Origin: Prevotella dentasini JCM 15908
Lineage (GTDB): Bacteria; Bacteroidota; Bacteroidia; Bacteroidales; Bacteroidaceae
DNA length: 64,000 nt
Direction: 5' to 3'
Assembly (NCBI RefSeq): GCF_000614065.1
Contig: NZ_BAKG01000001.1
Location: forward strand, 62,001-126,000
Positions 47,526-57,190 of this stretch are shown one piece after another. Below the pieces are notes generated by a model. It was not told the origin of the DNA. It searched no databases and was given only the letters and a program-made list of their open reading frames with translations. The position numbers were made by a program, and so were the translations under genes. Position 1 is the first letter of the stretch. Every line of letters starts with the position of its first letter.

Positions 47526-48397
47526 ATGAGTATACTTATCAACAAGAATACACGACTGATCGTTCAAGGTATCACTGGTCGCGACGGCAGCTTCCACGCC
47601 AAGAAGATGAAGGAGTACGGCACCAATGTTGTGGGCGGTACATCTCCCGGCAAGGCTGGACAGGAAGTAGAGGGAATCCCTGTTTTCAACACCGTTAAGG
47701 ATGCAGTGGAGGCTACACAGGCCAATACCTCCGTCATATTCGTGCCGGCTGCCTTTGCAAAGGATGCCATGCTCGAGGCTGCTGACGGCGGCATCAAGCT
47801 GATTATCTGTATTACTGAAGGCGTTCCTACACTCGACGTAGTGGAGGCTTACCGCTATATCCGCGACAAGGGTGCCAATCTGATTGGCCCGAACTGCCCG
47901 GGTCTGATTTCCCCGGAGGAGAGCATGGTCGGCATTATGCCTACCAACATCTTCAAGAAGGGCCATACAGCGTCATCAGCCGTAGTGGTACGCTTACCTA
48001 TCAGGTGGTTGCCAACCTTACCGAAAGCGGTATGGGACAGACCACTGCAGTAGGTGTGGGCGGCGACCCCATCGTTGGCCTGTACTTCCAAGACCTGCTT
48101 GAGATGTTCGAGAACGACCCCGAGACAGACAGCGTAGCCCTGATTGGCGAAATCGGAGGCGATGCCGAGGAGCGTGCAGCAGAGTATATCCGCGACCACA
48201 TGACCAAGCCGGTAGTTGCATTTATCTCCGGCCGTGAAGCTCCGAAGGGCAAGCAGATGGGCCATGCAGGTGCCATCATCTCCAGCGGTTCTGGTACGGC
48301 AGCCGAAAAGATTGCCGCTTTCGAGGCCGCCGGCGTACCAGTAGCTCGCGAAACCAGCGAGATTCCGGGTCTGTTGGCCGAGAAGCTGAAGAAGTAA
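47526..48397 (+). CDS. sucD: Succinyl-CoA synthetase alpha subunit, one frameshift
   Basis: Partner of SucC; binds CoA and carries the phosphorylated His. About 290 residues when repaired. CoA-binding Rossmann part: [18 protein letters not shown] and [28 protein letters not shown]; the active His is in MGHAGAII near residue 248. The frame breaks at ~47970: ccatacagcgtc should read ccatacaggcgtc, giving [17 protein letters not shown]. Because sucC next to it is intact, this is probably a sequence error. Confidence 0.95.
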
Positions 48398-48503
48398 GTG
48401 AGGAAATTCCACTCCCTTTTCTCCCTTTCAAGGGGGAGAGAAGGGGACGGGATTCCGCCAGAAAATACATTTAGTGATACGGGCATGTGCTTGTATCAGT
48501 ATT

Positions 48504-48540
48504 GAAGTGCATTTTTACAATCGTAGAAATGCACTTTTTT
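48504..48540 (+). terminator. sucCD terminator
   Basis: GAAGTGCATTTTTAC pairs with GTAGAAATGCACTT (one mismatch), ending in TTTTTT; about 106 bp past the sucD stop. Confidence 0.75.
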
Positions 48541-48720
48541 ATGGCAACGCAGTCTTGCAGGCTTCTGCAGAGTGCCTTTTGTCCGTCTGTATTTTTCTTG
48601 CCGATACCGCTGACAAGTCCGGCCGGCACCCAGCACACCCATTGTGGCCATCTGCTACCTGTCAGCCCCATTCCTCTGTACTCCCTCCCGTGCTTCTCTG
48701 CCTATACGCAATCATAAAAC

Positions 48721-48781
48721 GAAAGTGCCGCTTTCGCAGTGTCAAAGTGCCTTTTTCGCATGGCGAAAACGGCACTTTCGT
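48721..48781. repeat. 22-bp-period quasi-palindrome array, copy 5
   Basis: Units at 48721-48737, 48743-48759 and 48765-48781 with spacers agtgt and atggc. Between convergent sucD and xerD. The rest of the 48541-48903 gap holds no recognised gene. Confidence 0.88.
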
Positions 48782-48903
48782 TTCTCAGACTCTATTCTTT
48801 TGATTATCAAGCGTTTACAAGCCACAGGGAGACAGGCGTCCTACAGCCTCATCCCTATGCCTGACAGACTGACGGAAAACAAACAATCGCGGCCCCTGTC
48901 CTT

Positions 48904-49824
48904 TCAGTTCTCCCCCCTGATGTTTCGCGGATGGTGCTCAAGTATCTCCTGACGGAGCGTAGTCGTGTCGATATGGGTGTAGATTTCGGTCGTTCCGATG
49001 CTCTCATGCCCCAGCATCGACTGAATGGCACGGAGGTCGGCACCACCTTCAAGCAGGGCAGTGGCAAAGGAATGGCGGAGGGTATGGGGCGAGATAGTCT
49101 TGCCTATGCCTGCGTCGAGAGCGTACTTCTTTATCATAATGAGCACCATCGTGCGCGTGAGGTGGTGTCCCCGGCGGTTCAGGAAGACATAATCCTCCTC
49201 GCCCGGCTTTATCTTCATTACGTTGCGGTCCATGAACCAGTAGTTCAGCTCTTCGATGGCGCGGGGCGAGATGGGCACGAGCCGTTCCTTGGCTCCCTTG
49301 CCCATCACGCGGACATACTGCTCTTCGATATACAGATTGGAGAGACGGAGGTTCACAAGTTCCGAGACACGCAGGCCACAGGAGAAGAGCACCTCTATGA
49401 TAGCCTTATTGCGATGCCCTTCCCATTTGGTAAGGTCAATGGCGTTTTCGAGCTTATCCACCTCGGCGGTGGACAATACTTCGGGCAAATGTTCGGGCTG
49501 CTTGGGCGACTCGAGCAGTTCCGTCGGGTCGCTCTTCAGGTATCCGTCAAGCACGAGGTAGCGGTAGAACTGCCGCACACCGCTGAGAATACGTGCCAGC
49601 GAGCGTGCCCCGATGCCAAGGTCGCTGACAGCTGCGGCGAAATGCTCCAGATTGTCGAGTTCCACGTCCAGTATGTCCACCCCTTCGCCTTTCAGATAGT
49701 CGGTGAGCTTGTTCAAATCGCAGGTGTACGCATCGATGGTATTGGGCGAATAGCCCTTCTCCAGTTTGAGATAGCGTTGGTATCTGCGGACGATATTCGC
49801 TGCGGAATCTTTCTCTGTTTCCAT
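48904..49824 (-). CDS. xerD: Tyrosine recombinase XerD
   Basis: 306 residues, full length for XerC/D. Resolves chromosome dimers at dif with a partner. N-terminal SAM-like core-binding domain (YQRYLKLEKGYSPNTIDAYTCDL), then catalytic residues: Arg in SCGLRVSELVNLRLSNL, Lys near KGAKERLVPI, HTLRHSFATALLEGG, and LGHESIGTTEIYTH with the active Tyr. XerD is favoured over XerC because of overall similarity, but the paralogue is not in the window for comparison. A minus-strand -7 box at 50023-50030 suggests a 190-nt leader that overlaps the aroQ leader. Confidence 0.9.
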   Translation of the reverse strand: METEKDSAANIVRRYQRYLKLEKGYSPNTIDAYTCDLNKLTDYLKGEGVDILDVELDNLEHFAAAVSDLGIGARSLARILSGVRQFYRYLVLDGYLKSDPTELLESPKQPEHLPEVLSTAEVDKLENAIDLTKWEGHRNKAIIEVLFSCGLRVSELVNLRLSNLYIEEQYVRVMGKGAKERLVPISPRAIEELNYWFMDRNVMKIKPGEEDYVFLNRRGHHLTRTMVLIMIKKYALDAGIGKTISPHTLRHSFATALLEGGADLRAIQSMLGHESIGTTEIYTHIDTTTLRQEILEHHPRNIRGEN

Positions 49825-49834
49825 TTTATTTTCT

Positions 49835-49842
49835 TATTTTTG
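49835..49842 (+). promoter_or_regulatory. Possible -7 box for aroQ
   Basis: TATTTTTG, about 200 bp upstream of aroQ and immediately before the xerD start; no clear TTG upstream. Confidence 0.35.
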
Positions 49843-50022
49843 CATGTTGAACAAGCAAACGGATGGCAGTCTTCCATCGGGCGTATCCCTTTCGGAACAT
49901 GAACGGCCATGCAGAGGCAGACGCCCCGGGCTGTCCGACTTACTCAAATGGAGCAGGCCGATTTCCCCGTCTGTCCCTGCACCGCGGGCAACCGGCTGCG
50001 CCAGTCCGCTCTCTTGGACATG

Positions 50023-50030
50023 CAAAGATA
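50023..50030 (-). promoter_or_regulatory. Possible -7 box for xerD
   Basis: TATCTTTG on the minus strand, about 199 bp upstream of the xerD ATG and 12 bp from the aroQ ATG. Confidence 0.4.
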
Positions 50031-50041
50031 CGAAAAACAAA

Positions 50042-50485
50042 ATGAAAATGAAAGTAATCATCGTCAACGGACCCAATCTGAACCTCCTCGGCGTACGCGA
50101 ACCGGGCATCTACGGCAGCGAGTCGATGGAAGCCTATCTGACGAAGCTGCGCCGGCGTTACCCCGATGTGGAGATAAATCACTATCAGAGCAACGTGGAG
50201 GGAGAGCTAATCAACAAGTTGCAGGAGGCGGGATTCTCCTACGACGGCATCATTCTCAATGCCGGAGCCTACACGCATACGAGCATCGCTCTGCTGGACT
50301 GCATCCGTTCGCTCCGCACTCCGGTCATAGAAGTACATATAAGTAATGTAGACGGCCGCGAGGAATATCGTCGCCATTCCATGATTGCCCCGGGCTGCAA
50401 GGGTACGATACAGGGATTCGGACTCGATAGTTACCGATTGGCAGTGGAGGCGTTGCTGGGCGATGGGGAGAGAGGGGCAGGATGA
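50042..50485 (+). CDS. aroQ: 3-dehydroquinate dehydratase, type II
   Basis: Third step of the shikimate pathway. 147 residues, usual size for the dodecameric type II enzyme. Catalytic features: NGPNLNLLGVREPGIYG (Asn and Tyr), NAGAYTHTSIALLDC, EVHISNVDGREEYRRHS and the GFGLDSY end. The start at 50042 (MKMKVIIVNGPNLN) fits homologues; the open frame extends far upstream without similarity. Divergent from xerD. The next gene is 162 bp downstream. Confidence 0.95.
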   Translation: MKMKVIIVNGPNLNLLGVREPGIYGSESMEAYLTKLRRRYPDVEINHYQSNVEGELINKLQEAGFSYDGIILNAGAYTHTSIALLDCIRSLRTPVIEVHISNVDGREEYRRHSMIAPGCKGTIQGFGLDSYRLAVEALLGDGERGAG

Positions 50486-50647
50486 AGGCATCAGGTGCCG
50501 ATGGACGCCTGACACCCGGCCGTACGTCAATACCTGACATCCATCCCCCAAATGCCCGACGCTTAGTCCTCCCCACTCGCAAACAATAGTATTCACCACC
50601 ACCCGACGTCTTCCACCCAACACCAAAGGCCCCTCGCCCGATACCCA

Positions 50648-51277
50648 ATGACCGACATTTCCTCCTACATCCGCGCCCATTCGTCGCCCGAGGGCGACTA
50701 TCTCTACCGGCTCTACCGCGCCACCAACATCCACACCATCCACGGCCGCATGGCGAGTGGACACGTTCAGGGACGCCTGCTGAAGATGCTCGTAGAGATG
50801 ATACGCCCCAAGAACGTGCTCGAAGTGGGGACTTTCAGCGGCTATTCTGCCCTCTGCATGGCAGAAGGACTACCCGACGGGGGCAAGATATATACTTTCG
50901 AGATTAACGACGAGATGGAGGACTTCACCCGTCCGTGGCTCGAAGGCTCTGCCTACGCCGACAAAATAGACTTCCGGATAGGCGATGCCAACACAGAAGC
51001 TCCCCGGCTTGGCATAACCTTCGACCTTGCCTTCGTCGACGGCGACAAGCGCACGTATGTCGAAACCTACGAGACGGTGCTCTCCCTGCTGCGCCCCGGC
51101 GGCTACATTCTGGCAGACAATACGCTTTGGGACGGCCATATCATCGACCCTGCCTACGACCACGACCAACAGACGCAGGGCATCCGCCGGTTCAACGACC
51201 ACGTGGCGCAGGACGAGCGCGTGGAGAAGGTGATGCTGCCCCTCCGCGACGGACTGACGATTATCAGGAAGAAATAA
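50648..51277 (+). CDS. Class I SAM-dependent O-methyltransferase
   Basis: 209 residues of the Methyltransf_3 (catechol/caffeoyl-CoA O-methyltransferase-like) family. SAM site: VLEVGTFSGYSALCMAEGL (about residues 57-75), acidic IYTFEIND, LAFVDGDKRTYVETYE with the metal-binding Asp, and ADNTLWDGHI. The substrate is not known; bacterial relatives include TrmR-type tRNA 5-hydroxyuridine methyltransferases. That is notable because a U32 gene of the TrhP kind lies at 16390, but the link is inference. The 162 bp upstream are strikingly C-rich on the plus strand. Confidence 0.87.
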   Translation: MTDISSYIRAHSSPEGDYLYRLYRATNIHTIHGRMASGHVQGRLLKMLVEMIRPKNVLEVGTFSGYSALCMAEGLPDGGKIYTFEINDEMEDFTRPWLEGSAYADKIDFRIGDANTEAPRLGITFDLAFVDGDKRTYVETYETVLSLLRPGGYILADNTLWDGHIIDPAYDHDQQTQGIRRFNDHVAQDERVEKVMLPLRDGLTIIRKK

Positions 51278-51380
51278 GGCCGACTGCCCCGATTCTCCTC
51301 CGAAAGGGAGGTCGGCGGAAGAGCCTGTCAGCCTATTTTGCCCGACCGTCTCAAAGTAGCCGCAAAGTTCAAAGCCCAAA

Positions 51381-51412
51381 TTGGCAAGTTCAAGGAAAAT
51401 ATCGTATCTTTG
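51381..51412 (+). promoter_or_regulatory. rbfA promoter
   Basis: TATCTTTG at 51405-51412 and TTG at 51381-51383, spacing 21 bp; 28 bp before the ATG. Confidence 0.6.
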
Positions 51413-51440
51413 CACTTCAATACTATCATTCAACGAAATT

Positions 51441-51776
51441 ATGCAAGAAACAAGACAAAACCGCATATCGCGCCTGCTCCAAAAGGAACTGGCAAGCATC
51501 TTCCAGAGCCAGACCCGTGCGCTGCACGGCGTTCTCGTAAGTGTTACCCGGGTGAGGATAAGCCCCGACCTCAGCATCTGCACCGCCTATCTGAGCATCT
51601 TTCCCTCGGAGAAAGGAGAGGAACTGCTGAAGAACATCAACGCCAACGAGAAGACAATCCGCTACGATCTCGGCCAGCGCGTACACAACCAGCTGCGCAT
51701 CATACCCGAACTGCGCTTCTTCATCGACGATTCGCTCGACTATATTGAGCGGATTGACGAGCTGCTGAAGAAATAA
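51441..51776 (+). CDS. rbfA: Ribosome-binding factor A
   Basis: Assists late 30S subunit maturation and 16S rRNA processing. 111 residues with the KH-like fold of RbfA: RQNRISRLLQKELASIFQ, the central VSVTRVRISPDLSICTAYLSIF and ELRFFIDDSLDYIERIDELL. The start at 51441 is set by the promoter just upstream, although an in-frame ATG lies 60 bp earlier. Followed by a LolC/E-type permease, a frequent Bacteroidales neighbour. Confidence 0.93.
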   Translation: MQETRQNRISRLLQKELASIFQSQTRALHGVLVSVTRVRISPDLSICTAYLSIFPSEKGEELLKNINANEKTIRYDLGQRVHNQLRIIPELRFFIDDSLDYIERIDELLKK

Positions 51777-51942
51777 TGGCCAATTCGTAATTCAAGATTC
51801 ATAATTCAAGACATCGGACATGGCCATCGCCGGTTGGCAGAACCGCAATCCCGGATAGTGGCCATTACCGCCTCAAACATTCTCTTCCGCCCCTGCGGAT
51901 TCCCTGCCTGAAGGAGCCGGACTAAGGACGAGACATTCCCGT

Positions 51943-53167
51943 ATGAACTTCCCCTTTTACATAGCACGCCGCTATCTCTTCTCAAAGAAGAGCACCCACG
52001 CCATCAACGTTATCAGCCTGATTTCCGTTGTAGCGTTGCCGTTGCCACGATGGCCCTCGTCGTCGTGCTGAGCGGCTTCAACGGCTTCTCCGACTTGGTG
52101 GCCTCGCTGTTCACCAACTTCGACCCACAACTGAAAATCGAGCCTGCCAAGGGAAAGGCGACGGCTGCCGACCTCCCCATACTGACGCAGATAAAGCGGC
52201 TGCCCGAGGTGGAGGTGGCGACGGAATGTGTAGAAGACCAAGCCTGGCGGTGTATCACGGCAAGCAGGCCATGGTAAAGGTGAAGGGAGTACAGGAGAAT
52301 TTCGACTCGCTGACGCACATCAGCGACATCCTCTACGGCGACGGAGACTTTGAACTCAGCACCGCCAACCTGCAATTCGGAATCATCGGCATACAGGTGG
52401 CGCAGAATCTCGGTACGGGAGTGGCATGGCAAGACTACCTGCATATCTACGCACCGCAGCGGAAGGGACAGTACGATGCTTCCAACCCGATGGATGCGTT
52501 CGTGCAGGACTCGCTGCTGTCGCCCGGGGCAGTCTTTCAGGTGAAGCAGAGCAAGTACGACAGGAACTATATCGTTACTTCCCTCGATTTCGCACGGCGT
52601 ATCTTCAACCGCCAAGGTGAGATAACCTCCTTGGAACTGCGCCTGAAAGCCGGTGCCGACATAGACGAAACAAAGGCGAAGATACAGAAGATGGCAGGCC
52701 GACAGTTCACCGTAAAGGACCGATACGAGCAACAGGCCGACACGTTCAAGATTATGCGGATAGAGAAACTCTTCGCCTACATCTTCTTTACCTTCATACT
52801 GATGGTGGCATGCTTCAACATCATCGGGTCGCTCTCAATGCTGATGATAGACAAGAAAGCCGACGTGGAGACGCTGCGCAACCTCGGTGCCACGGAGAAG
52901 CAAATCCGTCAGGTGTTCCTCTTCGAAGGACGCATGATTTCGGTAGGCGGTGCCGTCATCGGCATCGGGTTGGGACTGCTGCTCTGCTGGCTTCAGCAGA
53001 CCTACGGACTGGTCCGTCTGGGCAGCGAGGCCAGAAGTTTCATCATCGAGGCATACCCCATCAGTGTGCATCCGTGGGACATCGTTGCCATCTTCTTTAC
53101 GGTATTGCTTGTCGGGTGGGTTGCCGTCTGGTATCCCGTGAGGTATATGAGCAAGAGGATGGTGTAG
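51943..53167 (+). CDS. LolC/LolE-type ABC permease, two frameshifts
   Basis: About 408 residues when repaired. FtsX-fold permease of lipoprotein-releasing type: first helix after FPFYIARRYLFSKKSTHAINVISLIS, a large periplasmic domain, and three C-terminal helices (FTFILMVACFNIIGSLSMLMI, VGGAVIGIGLGLLLCWLQQTYG, IVAIFFTVLLVGWVAVWYPVRY). Works with a LolD-like ATPase, absent from the window, to release lipoproteins from the inner membrane. Frames break at ~52033 (gtagcgtt for gtaggcgtt) and ~52243 (caagcctgg for caagccctgg). Both repairs give family sequence. Confidence 0.86.
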
Positions 53168-53267
53168 GCATAATTCCCACGCTAAGCCTCGTTCACCGGG
53201 AAGAAAGCCCAACGGGGGAACACCGCTACTAACAGGCTGACTATCAGCAGTATATAAACAAATAGAC

Positions 53268-53328
53268 GAAAGTGGCACTTTGACCATGCGAACAAGCCCG
53301 TTTAGCAGTGTCAAAGTGCCACTTTCGC
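53268..53328. repeat. 22-bp-period quasi-palindrome array, copy 6
   Basis: Units at 53268-53284, 53290-53306 and 53312-53328, spacers catgc and agtgt. Nearly the same as copy 1, including the degenerate middle unit (aacaagcccgttt). Between convergent genes. Confidence 0.88.
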
Positions 53329-53494
53329 ATTGCCGGAAAGCCGTTGCGGCATATCAGAGCCGCCTAAGCCATAAACCGGGTCAACACCTCTCTGCCCCCT
53401 TTCGCCCCGTCCGCCGTTGCGGGATTCGTGCCCCTGCCATCAGGACAAGGCTTCTGCATCTCCCTCTTTTTTCGGAGAGGAGCGGAAGGCAGGC

Positions 53495-54283
53495 CTATAT
53501 GTCCTCCTTAATCCGGTTATAGAATTGCTCCAAGATGCCCAGTATATCATCCGGAAGATAGCCGACAGCCTTGTTAATCATCCACTCCGGCACATCGTAA
53601 TAGGCTTCGGCCACCGACCCGGCTATGCAGGCCTTCGTGTCGGTATCACCGTCGCAGAGCACCGCAAGGCGGATAGTGTCCTCGAAACTATTGGCATCCA
53701 TGAAGCAGCGCAGGGCCATCGGCACAGTCTCCTGACAAGTTCCGTCGAAGTGGTTTTCCGAGCCGATGCGCAGAATGTCGCGCATCGGAGGCAGCTCATA
53801 GCCGAAATACTTCCTCACCTTCTTCTCCACGTCGTTCTTGGTGAAGCGCATGTGCCGCAGCCACAGGATGGTCTCGGCAATGCACCGCGCCCCCTTGATG
53901 CCCTCGGGATGGTCGTGGCTGACCGCCGCACTTTTCCCGGCCTCCTCCAGAACGTCCTCCCAGTCGTCGTAGAGCCAGCCTATCGGGCTGACGCGCATGG
54001 CCGACCCGTTGCCGAAAGAATTCATGGGGTGAGGCTCCTCCGAGTTAATCCATGCGTAGAAGCGGCTGCCGTAGCCGCCCATTGGGTCGGGATAGCGGCG
54101 GCACCAGTCCAGAAGCGACTCCTGATAGCCGCGTCCGTTCATCACCGCATCGGCAATGGCGATGGTACAGATAGTATCATCGGTATATGAACATTCGGGA
54201 GTAAATAGCTTGAAGTCTTTCTGCGGAGCGGCCCCGAACTCAAAACGGGAGCCTACAATATCTCCTATAATTGCGCCAATCAT
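53495..54283 (-). CDS. ADP-ribosylglycohydrolase family protein
   Basis: 262 residues of the DraG/ARH fold. Metal ligands are in CSYTDDTICTIAIADAV (about residues 31-47) and the C-terminal LCDGDTDTKACIAGSVAEAYY (about 207-227); MIGAIIGDIVGSRFEF is the family start. Removes ADP-ribose from proteins, nucleic acids or small molecules; the target and any cognate transferase are unknown. It stands alone beside tRNA-Arg, with no toxin-like gene next to it. Confidence 0.88.
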   Translation of the reverse strand: MIGAIIGDIVGSRFEFGAAPQKDFKLFTPECSYTDDTICTIAIADAVMNGRGYQESLLDWCRRYPDPMGGYGSRFYAWINSEEPHPMNSFGNGSAMRVSPIGWLYDDWEDVLEEAGKSAAVSHDHPEGIKGARCIAETILWLRHMRFTKNDVEKKVRKYFGYELPPMRDILRIGSENHFDGTCQETVPMALRCFMDANSFEDTIRLAVLCDGDTDTKACIAGSVAEAYYDVPEWMINKAVGYLPDDILGILEQFYNRIKEDI

Positions 54284-54318
54284 GATGTATGTGAAGAAGC
54301 CAAAAGTGGATTCGGTAG

Positions 54319-54390
54319 TACTCCGACCGGGAATCGAACCCGGATCAAAGGTTTAGGAAACCTCCGTTCTATCCATTGAACTATCAGAGC
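54319..54390 (-). tRNA. tRNA-Arg(CCT)
   Basis: Folds as a cloverleaf: acceptor GCTCTGA/TCGGAGT, D arm with TAGTTCAATGGATAGAAC, anticodon stem GAGGT/ACCTT with loop TTCCTAA (anticodon CCT), T arm CCGGGTTCGATTCCCGG, discriminator A. No CCA is encoded. 72 nt. Confidence 0.92.
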
Positions 54391-54636
54391 ATATAGCGAT
54401 GGAGGAATGGCATCTGCCGACAAAGACCGTGCACTGCACCGGGCGGCTTTTCCATTCCTACCTGCAAAGATAGCCAAAATTTTTTATTCTGCCGCTATTC
54501 CTGTACTTTTTTCTATCAGCACATCAATTTTTGTTGTTTTCACAAGCCGTTTTCGTCCGGCCATCTTGCCAGAACGGCTATTCTGTTAAATTCGTGTTAA
54601 AGTATTAAATAATGTTTTTTTTAATTGATAATGACC

Positions 54637-54644
54637 TACCTTTG
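54637..54644 (+). promoter_or_regulatory. -7 box for the outer-membrane receptor
   Basis: TACCTTTG, 45 bp before the ATG at 54690, in AT-rich DNA. Confidence 0.45.
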
Positions 54645-54689
54645 TTGTCAATATACTATAAACGTTACGCTAATCATCTGTAAATCGTT

Positions 54690-56863
54690 ATGAAAAGACA
54701 ACCATTTATACTCTCCGCCTGCCTTGCCGCCCTCACGGCACAGGCACAAGCCGTGCGCGATACAGCCAGCACGGATACCCTGAAGATGGACGAGGTGGTG
54801 GTAACACACCAACGTCAGCTCGTCAGGAACGACATAGAGAAGCTCACCTACGACGTACAGCACGACAAGTCGGCCAAGTCGAAGAGCACGCTGGAAATAC
54901 TCCGCAAGGTGCCCATGGTAACCGTAGACGGTCAGGACAACATAAGGGTGAACGGTTCGGCCTCATTCAGAATCTACAAGAACGGACATCCCGACCCGAG
55001 CTTCTCGGGAAGCAACGTCAATGAAATCCTGAAGACCCTGCCGGCGAGCAATATCAAGAAGATAGAAGTAATTACCGACCCGGGCGCAAAGTACGATGCG
55101 GAGGCACGGACGCCATTCTGAACATTGTACTTGCCGACAACTCTCACCTGCAGGGCGTTGCCGGCAACGTGAATATGCGTGCCAACTCTTATGGCTCATA
55201 CTATGCAGGCGGCTATCTGACTACACAGGCGGGCAAGCTGATGCTTGCCGCTACCTACAACTACGGCAATCAGAACAAGCGGCAGACCGAGTTCTGGGAC
55301 GAAACTACCTTCAGCTACGTGAGGACGGGCGAGCGGTCGCAGGATAACTTGCATCAGTCGACAGCGGCAAATATCCACAGAAGCGACGTCAGCATGAGTT
55401 ACGACGTCGATTCGCTCAACCTCATCAGTGCGTCATTCAACGGCTTTTATTACAAGGTGGACCAAAACGCCATTAACGGTCTGGCCCGGTGGGATGCCGC
55501 CGACAACCTCCTCTATCGGTATAACAGCCGGACTTCGCTCCCCGGCTACTCGTATTACGACCTCGGCGGACGGGCCGACTATCAGCACAAAACCCGCCTC
55601 AAGGGTGAGACGCTGACCCTCTCGTACATGCTTTCGGCTTCGAGGCGGCACGAGATACGGCGGCAGGAGTACTCGGAGATGGTAAACATGCCTGTCAGCT
55701 ACTCGGGTTACAGCCGGAACGCGCGCGAGCGGTTTACCGAGCACACCTTCCAGATAGACTACGTGCGCCCCTTCGGCAAGCAGCACAAGGTGGAAACGGG
55801 TCTGAAATACATTCTCAGAGACAACAGCAGCAGCTCGCTCATGGACTATGACGGCCTCGTGGCTGACGAAGAGAACCAGTTCAGCCATAACACGCAGGTG
55901 GAGGCAGCCTACCTCTCCTATCTTTTTAATTCGGAAAAATGGTCGGCACGGGCCGGACTGCGCTACGAGCACAGCTACATGAAGGCGGAATATCCCGACG
56001 GAAGCAGCACGGACTTCCACCGGAACCTCAACGACTGGGTGCCGTCTGCCAGCGTCCAGTACAGGATTACCGACAGGCAGTCGCTCCGGCTTAGCTACAG
56101 TACGAGCATCTACCGCCCCGGCATCAGCTATCTGAACCCTGCCGTCATCAGCACACCGACCACCATATTCTTTGGAAACTCCGCCTTGGGCAGCAGCCGC
56201 AACCAGAACATCAGCCTCAACTACATGCTGGCAAGCCCGAAACTGACGCTGAACCTCACACCGTTCTGCTCCTTTAGCAATAACTCCATTACCCGGCTGA
56301 AGCACGAGGAAGACGGAAAGGATGTAACTACCTACGGCAACCAGATGCGCAAGAGGTCGTTCGGCATCAGTGCCTACACGCAGTGGCAGGCTTTTACGGG
56401 CACAACGCTCAGCCTGAACGGGAACATCTTCCACAGATATGTTTCCATTCCGCTGCCGAGCCTGTCCAATTCGGGCTGGACGGGCAGTGCTTTCCTGAGT
56501 CTGGAACAGAAACTGCCGTGGGAAATCAGCCTCGATGCCAGTGTAGGAGGGACGTTCGGACGGCCCATTTACAACGTGTACTTTTGGGGAAACCGATGGT
56601 ATAACTACAACTTCTCCCTGACGCGCGACTTCCTGAAGGGCAATCTGTCGGTCAGCCTCAACGCCAACATGCCCTTTACCACTCGCGTGCGCGATACCAC
56701 CCGAACCATTCAGGGCGACTATACGGGCTACGACATGTCGTGGAACAAGTGCCGCAATTTCAGCATCCGCCTCAGCTGGAAGTTCGGAAAGCTGAAGTCG
56801 GGCGTCAAGAAAGCCGAGCGGTCTATCCGGAACGACGACTTGGTGGGAGGAATGGAGCATTAG
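54690..56863 (+). CDS. TonB-dependent-receptor-like outer membrane beta-barrel protein, one frameshift
   Basis: About 724 residues when repaired. Signal peptide (FILSACLAALTAQAQA), then a plug-like domain (TLKMDEVVVTHQR ... LEILRKVPMVTVDGQDNIRVNG ... IKKIEVITDPGAKYDAEG) and a large beta-barrel of the OMP_b-brl_3 type with alternating aromatic strands to the C-terminus. There is no N-terminal carboxypeptidase-like domain and no SusD partner, so it is not a glycan-utilisation SusC. The ligand is unknown. The frame breaks at ~55104 (gaggcacgg for gagggcacgg), restoring EGTDAILNI. Confidence 0.85.
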
Positions 56864-56915
56864 TCCGAAGCCTGTTCCAAGTACTTGATTTTCAGCTATG
56901 GTGTAGTCGCAAGCC

Positions 56916-56976
56916 GAAAGTGCCGTTTTCGCAACATCAAAGTGCCGCTTTCACGATGCGAAAGCGGCACTTTCGT
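56916..56976. repeat. 22-bp-period quasi-palindrome array, copy 7
   Basis: Units at 56916-56932, 56938-56954 and 56960-56976, spacers aacat and gatgc. Between the receptor gene and the convergent tRNA-Gln terminator. Confidence 0.88.
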
Positions 56977-57070
56977 TTTGCCGGAGTGGCTTGACGGCGG
57001 AATGGGTCGGGGTGAGTGCCGCTTCTGCCTGCGCGTGAAGGGGTGGTCTCTGCCCGTGGCAGGGGTAATG

Positions 57071-57118
57071 AAAAAAGACGCCAAGCATTGATAAATCAAT
57101 GACTTGGCGTCTCTTTTT
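57071..57118. terminator. Bidirectional terminator beside tRNA-Gln
   Basis: GACGCCAAG/CTTGGCGTC stem with inner CATTGAT/ATCAATG stem, flanked by A6 and T5 runs; serves tRNA-Gln on the minus strand and the receptor gene on the plus strand. Confidence 0.8.
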
Positions 57119-57119
57119 G

Positions 57120-57190
57120 TTGTCCCAGGCGGACTCGAACCACCACTGACAGAACCAAAAACTGTAGTGCTACCATTACACCATAGGACA
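57120..57190 (-). tRNA. tRNA-Gln(TTG)
   Basis: Acceptor TGTCCTA/TGGGACA with discriminator A; D arm TGGTGTAATGGTAGCAC; loop TTTTGGT with anticodon TTG; T arm GGTGGTTCGAGTCCGCC. About 71 nt, no encoded CCA. The last anticodon-stem pair is T-T, leaving a slightly open loop. Confidence 0.9.

Noticed and set aside
51785..51815. Short direct repeats aattcgtaattcaagattcataattcaag
   Set aside because: Simple AT-rich repeat common between Bacteroidetes genes; too short and without symmetry to call an element.
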